This document shows, piece by piece, positions 47,298 to 56,118 of a stretch of 64,000 bases of DNA; the stretch's first letter is position 1; every line of letters starts with the position of its first letter. Where the stretch lies: NCBI RefSeq assembly GCF_022829635.1, contig NZ_JAKSYO010000055.1:23749-87748 (forward strand). The letters run 5' to 3'. The DNA comes from Methylobacterium sp. E-066. Its GTDB lineage: Bacteria; Pseudomonadota; Alphaproteobacteria; Rhizobiales; Beijerinckiaceae. A program made the position numbers and the translations under genes. Below the pieces are notes generated by a model. The model made no database searches, was not told where the DNA came from, and saw only the letters and a list, made by a program, of their open reading frames with translations.

Positions 47298-49751
47298 TTA
47301 CGTCCCGCGCGGCTTGGCCCGGCGGGTCGGCGCCTCGGCGAGCGGGTCTTCCGGCCAGGGGTGGCGGAGGTAGCGCCCGCGCATCTCCGCCCGCACCGCC
47401 ACCCAGGAGCCGCGCCAGAAGCCCGGCAGGTCCCGGGTGATCTGGATCGGACGATGGGCCGGCGACAGCAGGTGCAGGACGAGGGGCCGGCCGCCCGCGG
47501 TCGGGTGCCGGTCGAGGCCGAACAGCTCCTGCACCCGGACGGCCAGGACCGGTTCCGCCTCGGTGTAGTCGACCGGGATGCGCGAGCCGGTCGGCACTTC
47601 GACATGGGTCGGTGCCTCCGCATCGAGCCGGCCGCGAAGCTGCCAGGGCAGCAGGTTCTGCAGGGCCCCGGCGAGGTCGTCCGCGGTGATGGCGGCCACG
47701 GAATTACGCCCGACCAGTGCCGGAGCCAGCCAGGTCTCGGCGCTCGCGGCGAGGGTGGCATCGGACAGGTCCGGCCACTCAGCATCCTCCGCCGTGCGCA
47801 AAAACTGGACCCGGGCGCGCCATTGCGAAAGCGCTGGCGTCCAGGGCAGGCGATCGAGGCCCAGCCCGACGATGCCCTGGGCGAGGATCTCGGCGGATTC
47901 TAGCTCGGCTGGGACCGGCAGCGGCCGTTCCCCGAGATTGACCGCACCCAGACGCCGGACCGCCCGGGCGCGCAGGGCGGCGGCCTGCGGATCGAAGGTC
48001 ACCTCGGTGCGGGCCTCGATCCGGTCGGCGAAGAGCCGCTCGATCGCCTCGGCCCCGATGGCGGCGGCGGCCAGGATGCGGGCATTGCCGGCGGCGCCCG
48101 CGAGGTCGGCGATCACCAGGTAGGTCTCCCGGGCGAGCGGGCTCGCCGGGTCGAGGCGGCCGGCCCGGCCGCTGGCCATCACGAACTCGCCCTCCCGGCC
48201 CCGGGCGCGGGCGACCCGGTCCGGATAGGCCAGCGCCAGCAGCGGGCCGGCCGCCTCCCGGTCGTCCTGTTGGGCGCCCCCGGCGATGCGCGCCCAATTC
48301 TCGGCAAGGCGACGCATGTCCGTGGCCCGTCCGCCCCTGTCCCGGCGGAAGCGCTCGACCCGCTCGTCGAGGTCGATGCCGTCGCCGCCGAGCCCGCGCT
48401 CCACCAGCACCGCTGCGAGGTCGGCGGCAGCCCGCGCTTGGCCGATCCCGGCCGCCACCGTCACCATCCGGGCGAGCCGCGGCGGCAGCGGCAGGGCGCG
48501 CAGCCTCGTGCCGATCTCCGTAAGCCGTCCGTCGGAATCGAGCGCTCCGAGGGCGCCGAGCATGGTGCGGGCCTCCGTGAGCGCGGCCGCAGGCGGCGGA
48601 TCGAGGAAGGCCAGCGTGCGCGGGTCGGTGACGCCCCAGGCGGCACAGTCGAGGAGCAGGCCGGCGAGATCGGCCGACAGGATCTCGGGTCGGGTAAACG
48701 GTTCGAGCGCGCTGGTGCCGGCCTCCGACCAGAGCCGCCAGCACAGGCCGGGCTCCGTCCGGCCGGCGCGGCCCCGGCGTTGGTCGACAGAGGCGCGCGA
48801 CGCCCGGGCGGTCACCAGCCGGGTCAGGCCGAGGCCTGGCTCGTAGACCGGCACCCGGGCCAGGCCGGAATCGACCACGATCCGCACGCCCTCGATAGTC
48901 AGCGACGTCTCGGCGATGCTGGTGGCCAGCACGACCTTGCGGGTGCCAGGCGGCGCCGGCGCGACGGCGCGGTCCTGCTCGGCCGGGGTGAGCGCACCGT
49001 AGAGCGGTGCGAGCTGAACCTCCGGCCCGACTTTTTCGACGAGAAGATCGTGAGTCCGGCGGATCTCCGCCTGCCCTGGCAGGAACACCAGCACCGAGCC
49101 CGGATCCGCTCGGAGCGCGCGCAACGTCACTTCGGCGACCGAGTCTTCGATCCGCCGGTTCGGGTCGCGCTCGGCGTAGCGGGTCTCCACCGGGAAGGCC
49201 CGGCCCTCGGAGGCGACCACCGGGGCGTCGCCCAGCAGCCGCGCGACGCGGGCGCCATCCAGGGTCGCCGACATGACCAGGATCCGCAGATCCTCCCGCA
49301 ACCCGCTCTGCGCATCGCATGCCAGGGCGAGGCCGAGATCGGCGTCGAGGGAGCGCTCGTGGAATTCGTCGAACAGGACCGCGCCGACATTCGCCAACTC
49401 CGGGTCTTCGAGGATCATGCGCGTGAACACACCCTCGGTCACCACCTCGATCCGGGTCTTCGCCGAAATCTTCGAGCCGAGCCGGACCCGCAGACCGACC
49501 GTACCGCCGACCGGTTCACCCAGGGTCTGCGCCATCCGGGCGGCGGCGGCCCGGGCCGCGATCCGGCGCGGCTCCAACAAAACGATCTTGCGCCCGGCGA
49601 GCCAGGGCGCGTCGAGCAGGTCCAAGGGGACGCGCGTGGTCTTGCCGGCGCCCGGGGGCGCCACCAGCACGGCGGCGTTCCGGGCGGCGAGCGCGCTGCG
49701 CAGTTCGGGAAGCGCCGCCTCGATCGGCAGCGCAGTAACGGGACCGGCCAT
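47298..49751 (-). CDS. hrpB: ATP-dependent helicase HrpB
   Basis: DEAH-box helicase of 817 residues. Motif I is APPGAGKTTR (31-40), motif II is DEFHER (128-133), motif III is MSATLD, and motif VI appears as QRRGRAGR. The HrpB-specific C-terminal domain (PEDPLAEAPTRRAK at the end) is present. RNA substrates of HrpB are not settled; it is non-essential in E. coli. The ATG at 49751 drops 37 antisense-like residues. It ends 45 bp from the PaaI gene. Confidence 0.94.
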   Translation of the reverse strand: MAGPVTALPIEAALPELRSALAARNAAVLVAPPGAGKTTRVPLDLLDAPWLAGRKIVLLEPRRIAARAAAARMAQTLGEPVGGTVGLRVRLGSKISAKTRIEVVTEGVFTRMILEDPELANVGAVLFDEFHERSLDADLGLALACDAQSGLREDLRILVMSATLDGARVARLLGDAPVVASEGRAFPVETRYAERDPNRRIEDSVAEVTLRALRADPGSVLVFLPGQAEIRRTHDLLVEKVGPEVQLAPLYGALTPAEQDRAVAPAPPGTRKVVLATSIAETSLTIEGVRIVVDSGLARVPVYEPGLGLTRLVTARASRASVDQRRGRAGRTEPGLCWRLWSEAGTSALEPFTRPEILSADLAGLLLDCAAWGVTDPRTLAFLDPPPAAALTEARTMLGALGALDSDGRLTEIGTRLRALPLPPRLARMVTVAAGIGQARAAADLAAVLVERGLGGDGIDLDERVERFRRDRGGRATDMRRLAENWARIAGGAQQDDREAAGPLLALAYPDRVARARGREGEFVMASGRAGRLDPASPLARETYLVIADLAGAAGNARILAAAAIGAEAIERLFADRIEARTEVTFDPQAAALRARAVRRLGAVNLGERPLPVPAELESAEILAQGIVGLGLDRLPWTPALSQWRARVQFLRTAEDAEWPDLSDATLAASAETWLAPALVGRNSVAAITADDLAGALQNLLPWQLRGRLDAEAPTHVEVPTGSRIPVDYTEAEPVLAVRVQELFGLDRHPTAGGRPLVLHLLSPAHRPIQITRDLPGFWRGSWVAVRAEMRGRYLRHPWPEDPLAEAPTRRAKPRGT

Positions 49752-49902
49752 CGCGTCGCTGATGGCCCGGCGGGGCGCGCGGTGCAACCACTTGGCCGAT
49801 GCGCATGACGCCGCCGCGCGATCGATACCGATCGGGGCGTTGCGCTCTGGCGAGCACCGCAAGTCGGCGCGAACCTGCTCTCAACAATCTGGGAGTGAAA
49901 CG

Positions 49903-50535
49903 ATGCGTCTCCGTCCGGCCGTCCTCGCTGTGGCGCTCGCCGTCCTGGCCCCTGCCCTGTCGGCGGCGGCCGGTGCGCAGGACCGCCTGCCGACCATCCC
50001 GCCGCAGGATTACACGCCGGAGCAGAAGCAGGCGGCGGACGCGTTCACGCAGGCCCGCGGCAAGCCCCCGTTCGGCCCGTTCGAGCCGCTGATGCACTCG
50101 CCCGAGGTGATGACCCTGGCCAGGTCGATGGGCGATTACCTCCGGTTCAAGCCGAAGATCGGCACCACCCTGTCGGAACTGGTGATCCTGCTTACCGCAC
50201 GGCGCTGGACGCAGGATTACGAGTGGTACGTCCACGCGCCGATCGCCGAGAAGGCCGGGATCGCCCCCGAGATCGTCGCGGCGATCCGCGACGGACGCCG
50301 GCCAACGACGATGAGCGACGACGAGACCGTCGTGTACGAGTTCACAGCCGAGTTGCAGGATACCAGACGTGTCTCGGACACGACCTACGCCAAGGCTGAG
50401 GCCCGGTTCGGCAAGGCCGGGATCGTCGATCTGGTCGCGATCTCGGGCTACTACACGCTGCTCGCCATGGAGCTGAACGCAGCGCGCTATCCGATTCCCA
50501 AGGACGGCCAGCGCCTGCCCCGCCTTCCGGAGTGA
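49903..50535 (+). CDS. Exported carboxymuconolactone decarboxylase-like protein
   Basis: 210-residue protein with a signal peptide (LAVALAVLAPALSAAAGAQ) and a CMD/AhpD-like all-helical domain (LSELVILLTARRWTQDYEWYVHAPIAEKAG). The usual Cys-x-x-Cys redox pair of AhpD is absent, placing it with decarboxylase-type rather than peroxidase-type members, though export is unusual for a catabolic decarboxylase. GGGAG precedes the ATG by 7 bp. It is divergent from hrpB. Confidence 0.85.
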   Translation: MRLRPAVLAVALAVLAPALSAAAGAQDRLPTIPPQDYTPEQKQAADAFTQARGKPPFGPFEPLMHSPEVMTLARSMGDYLRFKPKIGTTLSELVILLTARRWTQDYEWYVHAPIAEKAGIAPEIVAAIRDGRRPTTMSDDETVVYEFTAELQDTRRVSDTTYAKAEARFGKAGIVDLVAISGYYTLLAMELNAARYPIPKDGQRLPRLPE

Positions 50536-50542
50536 ACAGCGC

Positions 50543-50637
50543 TATCCACAGCCTGCAGGCAGCCGGATCCCCGTTATCCACAGGGTTAACGACCCCTTGA
50601 GGCCGGTCTCATTGGGCCGTTGACGAAACGTTAACCC
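50543..50637. promoter_or_regulatory. DnaA-box-like and GTTAAC sites upstream of a small gene
   Basis: A perfect TTATCCACA (50574-50582), a second TATCCACA (50543-50550), and an 8-bp inverted pair GGGTTAAC (50583-50590) / GTTAACCC (50630-50637). They lie between the CMD-like gene and the 77-codon gene. Function as DnaA sites is inferred from consensus only. Confidence 0.45.
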
Positions 50638-50684
50638 TTCTGGCTTGTTCTCTCTTCGTTCCGGGCGCAACGAAGGAGAATCCG

Positions 50685-50918
50685 ATGCTGACCCAGGCGC
50701 TAGCCGTACAGAAGGACCATGGCTGCCCCGTCGACGCGATCAGCCGCGCCTATCTCGGTTTTGCCGGCGGCGATGCCGGCATCGCGCTCCGCTGCGCCAT
50801 CGCCGACGCCCTGTCCGACCTCATGGACGCCGAGCGGCGCACCCGCGAGCGCAGCCGCCTGATCTCGCGCGGCTACATCCGGGAAGCACCGGCCACCGCC
50901 GGCAAGGCCGGAAGCTGA
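50685..50918 (+). CDS. Small hypothetical protein
   Basis: 77-residue soluble protein with one predicted long helix (GIALRCAIADALSDLMDAERRTRERSR) and a basic tail. A strong ribosome-binding site AAGGAG lies 7 bp before the ATG, supporting translation. It was too short to assign to a known family. It sits just after a cluster of DnaA-box-like sequences. An independent promoter is likely, since the preceding gene ends 150 bp away. Confidence 0.6.
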   Translation: MLTQALAVQKDHGCPVDAISRAYLGFAGGDAGIALRCAIADALSDLMDAERRTRERSRLISRGYIREAPATAGKAGS

Positions 50919-51025
50919 ACGAAAGCTGCACGTCCACTTCAGCGTCGATGCAGGCCATCCTAGGCATTCTGTCTCTCGTGATCGGGATCGCTCCGGTGAT
51001 CCCGCGCTTCATTCGGAGTCAGGAC

Positions 51026-51412
51026 ATGAGACGGATCGCTGTGCTTTCGGCCGCCGCGCTGATCGGCGCGGGGACCCTCGCTTCCACCGCCGCCGAGGCT
51101 CGCGGCGGCGGCGCCATCGCGGCGGGCATCATCGGCGGCCTGGCGGCCGGTGCCCTGATCGGCGCCGCGGCGCAGGCCGCCCCCGCCTACGGCTATTCCT
51201 ACGGCTCGCCCTATGACGGATACGGGCCGACCCCCGTGGTGGTCCGGCCGCGCCCGGTCTATCGCGCCTACGAGGACGGGGAGCCGGTCTACGCGACTCG
51301 GCGGGTGGTCACCTATGAGCGGGTGCCGGTCGGCTACGGCCACCGGCGCTGGCGCGACGACCCGGATTGCGACGACGATTACGGCTACGGCCGCCGCTAC
51401 CGCGGCTGGTGA
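51026..51412 (+). CDS. Secreted Gly/Tyr-rich protein
   Basis: 128-residue protein with a signal peptide (MRRIAVLSAAALIGAGTLASTAAEA) and then a glycine-zipper-like stretch (AIAAGIIGGLAAGALIGAAAQAA) that may insert into or associate with the outer membrane. A Tyr/Pro/Arg-rich tail (YGYSYGSPYDGYGP) follows. The ATG at 51026 was chosen for the signal peptide and the GGAG nearby. Function is unknown. A short stem-loop follows. Confidence 0.7.
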   Translation: MRRIAVLSAAALIGAGTLASTAAEARGGGAIAAGIIGGLAAGALIGAAAQAAPAYGYSYGSPYDGYGPTPVVVRPRPVYRAYEDGEPVYATRRVVTYERVPVGYGHRRWRDDPDCDDDYGYGRRYRGW

Positions 51413-51415
51413 ACG

Positions 51416-51434
51416 CGGTCCCGCGCCGGGACCG
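51416..51434 (+). terminator. Stem-loop after the Gly/Tyr-rich protein gene
   Basis: A perfect 8-bp stem CGGTCCCG / CGGGACCG with a 3-nt loop, 4 bp after the stop codon. No U-tract follows, so termination is uncertain. The rest of the 228-bp gap to 51640 holds nothing else visible. Confidence 0.4.
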
Positions 51435-51640
51435 GGCAATCCTCAGGATCCGGGCCGACGAGCGGGCTGCCCGGGGCGCTCTGCCGGTGCCGTCTCGTCC
51501 TGCGCAACGGATTCGTCGATGCGGGGCTGGGCGAAACAATGCAGGTCACGCCTGCACCCTGTCCGCGTACTCCACCCCAGCTTCGTCGGTTACGTTTGCT
51601 GGCTCTGAGTCGGCACTGATCCAACGGCATCGGCGAATCT

Positions 51641-52357
51641 ATGCTTGTCCATGAAGGCGAGACGCGCAGCTTCGCGGCGGACCTCAACCTGTCCTGGTCC
51701 CTGGCGGCGGTGGCCGGTGCGCTGAACACGGCGGGTTTCTACGCCGTCGGGTTCTACGCCTCGAACATGACCGGCAACGTCTCGGCGATCTCCGACCGGG
51801 CCGGGACCGGCGACCTGATCCTGGCCGTGAAGGCGCTGCTCCTCGTCGTCCTGTTCATGCTGGGCGCCGCGACTTCGACGCTTCTGATCCGTCGTCGGCG
51901 GCGCCACGCGCGCCACGATGCCTATGCCTACAGCATCTGCGCGGAAGCGTGTTTGCTCGCCGCGATCGGCCTCGTCGCCCTGCCGCTGGCCGAGCCCGCC
52001 CGCGGCGAGGCCCTGGTGTTCGGCCTCAGCTTCGTCCTGGGCCTGCAGAACGCCGTGGTGACGAAGATCACCGATGCCCGGGTCCGGACCACCCACGTCA
52101 CCGGCATGGTCACCGATATCGGCATCGAGCTGGCGCGCTGGCTGGACCGCAAGGCCGGCGACCCCCTGGCAAAGCGCCACGACCCCGACAAGCTGCGGCT
52201 TCACCTGATGACGGTGGGTGCATTCCTCGGCGGCGGCCTCGTGGGCGTGCTGGCCTATCGCACGGTCGGCGTGGGGCTGCTGTTCGCCGCCGCCGCGATC
52301 CTGGCGCTGCTGGCGGCCCCGGTGCTCGGCGCCCGCCGCTCGGCCCCGGCGGAGTGA
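51641..52357 (+). CDS. YoaK family DUF1275 membrane protein
   Basis: 238-residue integral membrane protein of the DUF1275 family (about six helices). Signatures are GALNTAGFYAVGFYASNMTGN near the N-terminus and LQNAVVTKITDARVRTTHVTGMVTDIGI in the middle. A basic Arg/His stretch (LLIRRRRRHARHD) marks a cytosolic loop. The family is annotated as a possible transporter or permease, with no known substrate. The ATG starts immediately after a 228-bp spacer. Confidence 0.85.
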   Translation: MLVHEGETRSFAADLNLSWSLAAVAGALNTAGFYAVGFYASNMTGNVSAISDRAGTGDLILAVKALLLVVLFMLGAATSTLLIRRRRRHARHDAYAYSICAEACLLAAIGLVALPLAEPARGEALVFGLSFVLGLQNAVVTKITDARVRTTHVTGMVTDIGIELARWLDRKAGDPLAKRHDPDKLRLHLMTVGAFLGGGLVGVLAYRTVGVGLLFAAAAILALLAAPVLGARRSAPAE

Positions 52358-52369
52358 CGGGGACCGCGC

Positions 52370-52618
52370 TCAGGCCTTGATGTCGAGGAGCTGGCCGCTC
52401 ATGCGGTCGGCGGTGCGCGCCACGGCGGCGTTCAGCGCGAAGGATGTCCGCGACTCGATCAGGTTGGCGACGGTGCTGGACAGATCGACCTGCGCGGCGG
52501 GCGGCAAGGCCGCATCTCCGGCCGGGGTGCCGATAGACGCGACCTTCTGCGCTGCCGTCCCGAGCCGGTCGGTCGCCCGGGTCATACCGGCGGTGGCCGT
52601 CTGAAGCGCGTCGATCAT
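52370..52618 (-). CDS. Flagellar rod C-terminus-like orphan peptide
   Basis: 82-residue protein. The C-terminal half (VDLSSTVANLIESRTSFALN ... ADRMSGQLLDI) resembles the Flg_bbr_C segment of flagellar rod and hook proteins, which in full-length FlgG/FlgE forms an N-terminal/C-terminal coiled coil. No matching N-terminal half or other flagellar gene is present here, so it is either an orphan small axial-like protein or a relic. A GGAG lies 8 nt before the ATG (52618). It is convergent with the DUF1275 gene. Confidence 0.6.
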   Translation of the reverse strand: MIDALQTATAGMTRATDRLGTAAQKVASIGTPAGDAALPPAAQVDLSSTVANLIESRTSFALNAAVARTADRMSGQLLDIKA

Positions 52619-52780
52619 TACAGGGTCTCCTGCCAAGGATTGTGACAGGGAGAGCCGAGGCAACCGTTTCGCGGTTCCGTAGAATGCGAGGCAACGCGTC
52701 GATTCTTCGGGCAAGCGACGAGATAGGCCCGCGAGTTAAGGGCCGGGTCGCTCTCCGTGTCGGGCGTTAGGCTCGGAGCA

Positions 52781-53611
52781 TCAGGCATCGCCGACGACGC
52801 CCGCCGCGTCCTGGGCCTGGAGCACGTCGGGGCGCGGCATCGAGATGATGTTGTAGCCGGCATCCACGAAATGGACTTCACCGGTTACGCCGCCGGAGAG
52901 CGGCGACAGCAGGTAGAGGGCGGAACCGCCGACATCGTCGAGGCTGACGGTGCGGCGCAGCGGCGCGTGGGCCGCCTGGTGGTTGAACATCAGCCTTGCG
53001 TCGGCGATGCCGGCGCCGGCCAGCGTGCGCATCGGGCCGGCCGAGAGGGCGTTGACCCGGATCCCGTCCGGGCCGAGATCGCTCGCCAGGTAGCGCACCG
53101 AGGCCTCCAGCGCAGCCTTCGCCACGCCCATCACGTTGTAATTCGGCATGACCCGGGTCGAGCCACCGTAGGTGAGCGTCAGCAGGGAGCCGCCGTTCTT
53201 CATGCGCTTGGCCGCGCGCTGGGCGATTTCGGTGAACGAGAAGCACGAGATCGTCAGAGTCCGTGCGAAGTTCTCGCGGGTGGTGACATCGACGTAGCGG
53301 CCCTTGAGCTGCGCCTTGTCGGAGAAACCGATGGCGTGGACCACGAAGTCGAGTTCGCCGTCGAAGCGCGCGTCGAGGGCCGCGAAGGTTGCGTCCACCG
53401 AGGCGACGTCCTCGACATCGCAGGGCAGCACGATGTCGGACTCGAGTCGCGCCGCCAGGGGGGCGACCCGCTTTCCGAGTGCCTCCCCCTGATAGGTGAA
53501 GGCCAGGCGGGCGCCGTGGGCGTGGAGGGTCCGGGCGATGCCCCAGGCGATCGAGTGATCGTTGGCGACGCCCATGATCAGGCCGCGCTTGCCCGCCATC
53601 AAACCTGTCAT
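52781..53611 (-). CDS. fabI: Enoyl-ACP reductase (NADH), FabI
   Basis: 276-residue FabI reducing trans-2-enoyl-ACP in fatty acid elongation. The N-terminus LIMGVANDHSIAWGIA is the FabI nucleotide loop, and the active-site pair is Tyr148 and Tyr158 with Lys165 (MPNYNVMGVAKAALE). The C-terminal GEVHFVDAGYNI is conserved. It follows fabB and a small membrane-protein gene on the same strand, with a terminator between, so it likely has its own promoter. Confidence 0.95.
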   Translation of the reverse strand: MTGLMAGKRGLIMGVANDHSIAWGIARTLHAHGARLAFTYQGEALGKRVAPLAARLESDIVLPCDVEDVASVDATFAALDARFDGELDFVVHAIGFSDKAQLKGRYVDVTTRENFARTLTISCFSFTEIAQRAAKRMKNGGSLLTLTYGGSTRVMPNYNVMGVAKAALEASVRYLASDLGPDGIRVNALSAGPMRTLAGAGIADARLMFNHQAAHAPLRRTVSLDDVGGSALYLLSPLSGGVTGEVHFVDAGYNIISMPRPDVLQAQDAAGVVGDA

Positions 53612-53747
53612 GCCGACTCACATTCCGTACGAGCACGCCGCCCAGGGGAAACCGGGACGAGCCGCGATGCGATCGTGCAGATCGCGACGCGGGTGCCTTA
53701 ACGCGGCTTGCCGTGCGATCCAAACCGAACAGGCAACGGCTCGGGCC

Positions 53748-53775
53748 AAAAAAAAGCCCCGCCGGCGGGCGGGGC
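53748..53775 (-). terminator. Terminator after fabB and the 38-aa gene
   Basis: Stem GCCCCGCC (53756-53763) pairs with GGCGGGGC (53768-53775) around GGCG. On the minus strand it is followed by eight T residues (A-tract 53748-53755). It ends the fabA-fabB-small-protein transcripts before fabI. Confidence 0.88.
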
Positions 53776-53800
53776 GTTCATCGCAGGGTGGAGGCGCGGT

Positions 53801-53917
53801 CTAGAAATACCCGTCCGTGTGCGAGCGTGCTTCCTCGATCAACGCCTGCTTGGCGTAGATCGCGGCGTAACCCGCGATCATCAGGCCGCCTAGTGCTCCG
53901 ATCAGGAACGTACCCAT
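53801..53917 (-). CDS. 38-residue small membrane protein
   Basis: Very short frame MGTFLIGALGGLMIAGYAAI followed by a charged tail with YAKQALIEEARSHTDGYF. One glycine-rich transmembrane helix (about 3-22) and an acidic/basic cytoplasmic tail are visible. It starts 66 bp downstream of fabB on the same strand, and a strong terminator follows 25 bp after the stop, so it lies inside a defined transcript. Function is unknown; it could modulate a membrane fatty-acid enzyme, which is a guess. I saw no Shine-Dalgarno of full strength. Confidence 0.6.
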   Translation of the reverse strand: MGTFLIGALGGLMIAGYAAIYAKQALIEEARSHTDGYF

Positions 53918-53982
53918 CGTCACTACCTTGTCCAACGAGCGGTAAACGCCGCCCCAGTCGCGGTGGTTCCGGATCGGGACGC

Positions 53983-55209
53983 TCAGGCGTCCACGTGCTT
54001 CAGCACCAGCGTAGCGTTGGTGCCGCCGAAGCCGAAGGAGTTGGTCAGGACGTGGCCCAGCTTGGCGCCGTCCCGGCGTTCCCGCAGGATCGGCATGTCG
54101 GCGAAGGCCGGATCGATCGTGTCGATATGAGCGCTCTCGCAGATGAAGCCGTTCTGCATCATCAGCAGGCTGTAGATCGCCTCCTGCACGCCGGTGGCGC
54201 CGAGCGAGTGGCCCGTGAGCGACTTGGTCGCCGAGATCGGCGGGCAATCCTCGCCCCGGCCGAACACCTCGCGGATCGCTTCGATCTCCTTGTCGTCGCC
54301 GACAGGGGTCGAGGTGGCGTGCGGGTTGATGTAGTCGATCCGCGCACCCTTCAGGCCTTCCATCGCCTGGCGCATGCAGCGCACCGCGCCCTCCCCCGAC
54401 GGGGCGACCATGTCGTGGCCGTCCGAGGTGGCGCCGTAGCCGGCGACCTCGCCGTAGATCCGCGCGCCGCGGGCCTTGGCGTGCTCCAGTTCCTCGAGCA
54501 CCAGCACGCCGGCGCCGCCGGCGATGACGAAGCCGTCCCGGTTGGCGTCGTAGGCGCGCGACGCCCGGGCCGGCGTGTCGTTGTACTTCGACGACATGGC
54601 GCCCATGGCGTCGAACAGGTTCGACAGCGTCCAGTCGAGGTCCTCGCAGCCGCCGGCGAAGATGATGTCCTGCCGGCCGCCCTGGATGATTTCCGCGGCG
54701 TTGCCGATACAGTGGTTGGAGGTCGCGCAGGCCGATGAGATCGAGTAGTTCACGCCGCGGATCTTGAACCAAGTCGCCAGCGTCGCCGAGGCGGTCGAGG
54801 ACATCGCCTTCGGGACCGCGAACGGACCGATCCGCTTCGGGCCCTTGTCGGCCGTGATCGCCGCGGCATCCACGATCACCCGGGTCGAGGGACCGCCCGA
54901 GCCCATGATGATGCCGGTGCGCTCATGCGAGATCTCGGCCTGCTCGAGGCCCGAATCCCGGATCGCCTGATCCATGGCCACATGGTTCCAGGCGGAGCCG
55001 CCGCCGTGGAAGCGCATGGCGCGCCGGTCGACCACGCCTTCGGGATCGAGGCTGGGCCGGCCCGAGACTTGGCTGCGGAAGTTGTGCTCGGCATAGCTCG
55101 CGTCGCGCGCGATACCCGAGCGCGCCTCGCGGAGGGAGGCCAGGACCTCCTGCGTGGTGTTGCCGATGGACGAGACGATGCCCATCCCGGTGATGACGAC
55201 GCGGCGCAT
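53983..55209 (-). CDS. fabB: Beta-ketoacyl-ACP synthase I
   Basis: 408-residue condensing enzyme with the KAS catalytic triad Cys161 (SSACATSNH), His297 ([10 protein letters not shown]) and His334 ([10 protein letters not shown]). It elongates unsaturated acyl-ACP from FabA in the anaerobic-type unsaturated fatty acid pathway. It lies 143 bp downstream of fabA on the same strand, the usual fabAB pairing. The 38-residue gene and a terminator follow it. Confidence 0.95.
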   Translation of the reverse strand: MRRVVITGMGIVSSIGNTTQEVLASLREARSGIARDASYAEHNFRSQVSGRPSLDPEGVVDRRAMRFHGGGSAWNHVAMDQAIRDSGLEQAEISHERTGIIMGSGGPSTRVIVDAAAITADKGPKRIGPFAVPKAMSSTASATLATWFKIRGVNYSISSACATSNHCIGNAAEIIQGGRQDIIFAGGCEDLDWTLSNLFDAMGAMSSKYNDTPARASRAYDANRDGFVIAGGAGVLVLEELEHAKARGARIYGEVAGYGATSDGHDMVAPSGEGAVRCMRQAMEGLKGARIDYINPHATSTPVGDDKEIEAIREVFGRGEDCPPISATKSLTGHSLGATGVQEAIYSLLMMQNGFICESAHIDTIDPAFADMPILRERRDGAKLGHVLTNSFGFGGTNATLVLKHVDA

Positions 55210-55352
55210 GGTCGTGACGATTCCTCCGTCGCGGCGTCGGTCGCCCGTGCCGCGTCCCGGTCAGCTAAGGTGACGCGGGTACAATCTCAACTGCCGAGGG
55301 CGTCCGGCGTTGCCGACCGGGTGCGAAACATGCCCTCGAAGACGCGGCCCGG

Positions 55353-55889
55353 TCAGCTCTGGAACAAGCCGACCCGCATGTCCTGGACCTGGTAGACGCG
55401 CTCGCCATCCGCCTCAAGCCAGCCGTCGCCGATGCCCAGCACGAGCTTGCCCTGGCGGACGCGCTTCACGTCCACGTTGTAGACGACCCGCTTCATGGTC
55501 GGCAGGACCTGGCCGGCGAGCTTCACCTCGCCGACGCCGAGCGCCCGGCCGCGGCCCGGCGCGCCGAGCCAGCCGAGATGGAAGCCGAGCATCTGCCACA
55601 GGGCGTCGAGGCCCAGGCAGCCCGGCATCACCGGGTCGCCCTGGAAGTGGCAGGGGAAGAACCAAAGGTCGGGACGGATGTCGAGCTCGGCGGTCACATG
55701 GCCCTTGCCGTGGGCGCCGCCCTCCTGGCCGATGCTGGTGATCCGGTCGAACATCAGCATCGGCGGCAGCGGAAGCTGCGCATTCCCGGCGCCGAAAAGC
55801 TCGCCGCGCCCGCAGGCCAGTAGATCCTGGTAGGAATAGTGCGACTTGCGGCTCGCGGCCTGTGCTGGCGTCTCGGCGTCTTGCGACAT
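55353..55889 (-). CDS. fabA: 3-hydroxydecanoyl-ACP dehydratase/isomerase FabA
   Basis: 178-residue bifunctional enzyme making cis-3-decenoyl-ACP. The active-site His81 and Asp95 lie in [23 protein letters not shown] (equivalent to His70 and Asp84 of E. coli). It faces away from the irr gene, as in many Hyphomicrobiales. A TTCTAAA half of the iron-control-element motif lies 23 nt upstream of the start codon (55912-55918). No Shine-Dalgarno is evident on the coding strand. Confidence 0.95.
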   Translation of the reverse strand: MSQDAETPAQAASRKSHYSYQDLLACGRGELFGAGNAQLPLPPMLMFDRITSIGQEGGAHGKGHVTAELDIRPDLWFFPCHFQGDPVMPGCLGLDALWQMLGFHLGWLGAPGRGRALGVGEVKLAGQVLPTMKRVVYNVDVKRVRQGKLVLGIGDGWLEADGERVYQVQDMRVGLFQS

Positions 55890-56040
55890 GAAGGAGGCTG
55901 TTTCCTCTGGATTCTAAAATCTTCGGCGGGCGGGCACGCGATGCGCGACAGGCGCCCGGTCGTTCGGCGCGCGGGTTAGCACGGGGCGCCGTACCGTCAA
56001 AGCCATCCCCGCCTTCGCACCGGCCACGATGCGGCTCGGG

Positions 56041-56069
56041 TTGCGACCGCATGTCCACTTCCGTATAGT
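56041..56069 (+). promoter_or_regulatory. Sigma-70-like promoter of irr
   Basis: TTGCGA (56041-56046), 17-bp spacer, then TATAGT (56064-56069). It places a start near 56076 and a roughly 43-nt leader before irr. Assignment is by consensus. Confidence 0.65.
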
Positions 56070-56118
56070 ATGACGAATCCCATTCCTACAGGGTCCTCGT
56101 CGAGCGTTCAGTCCCGAA

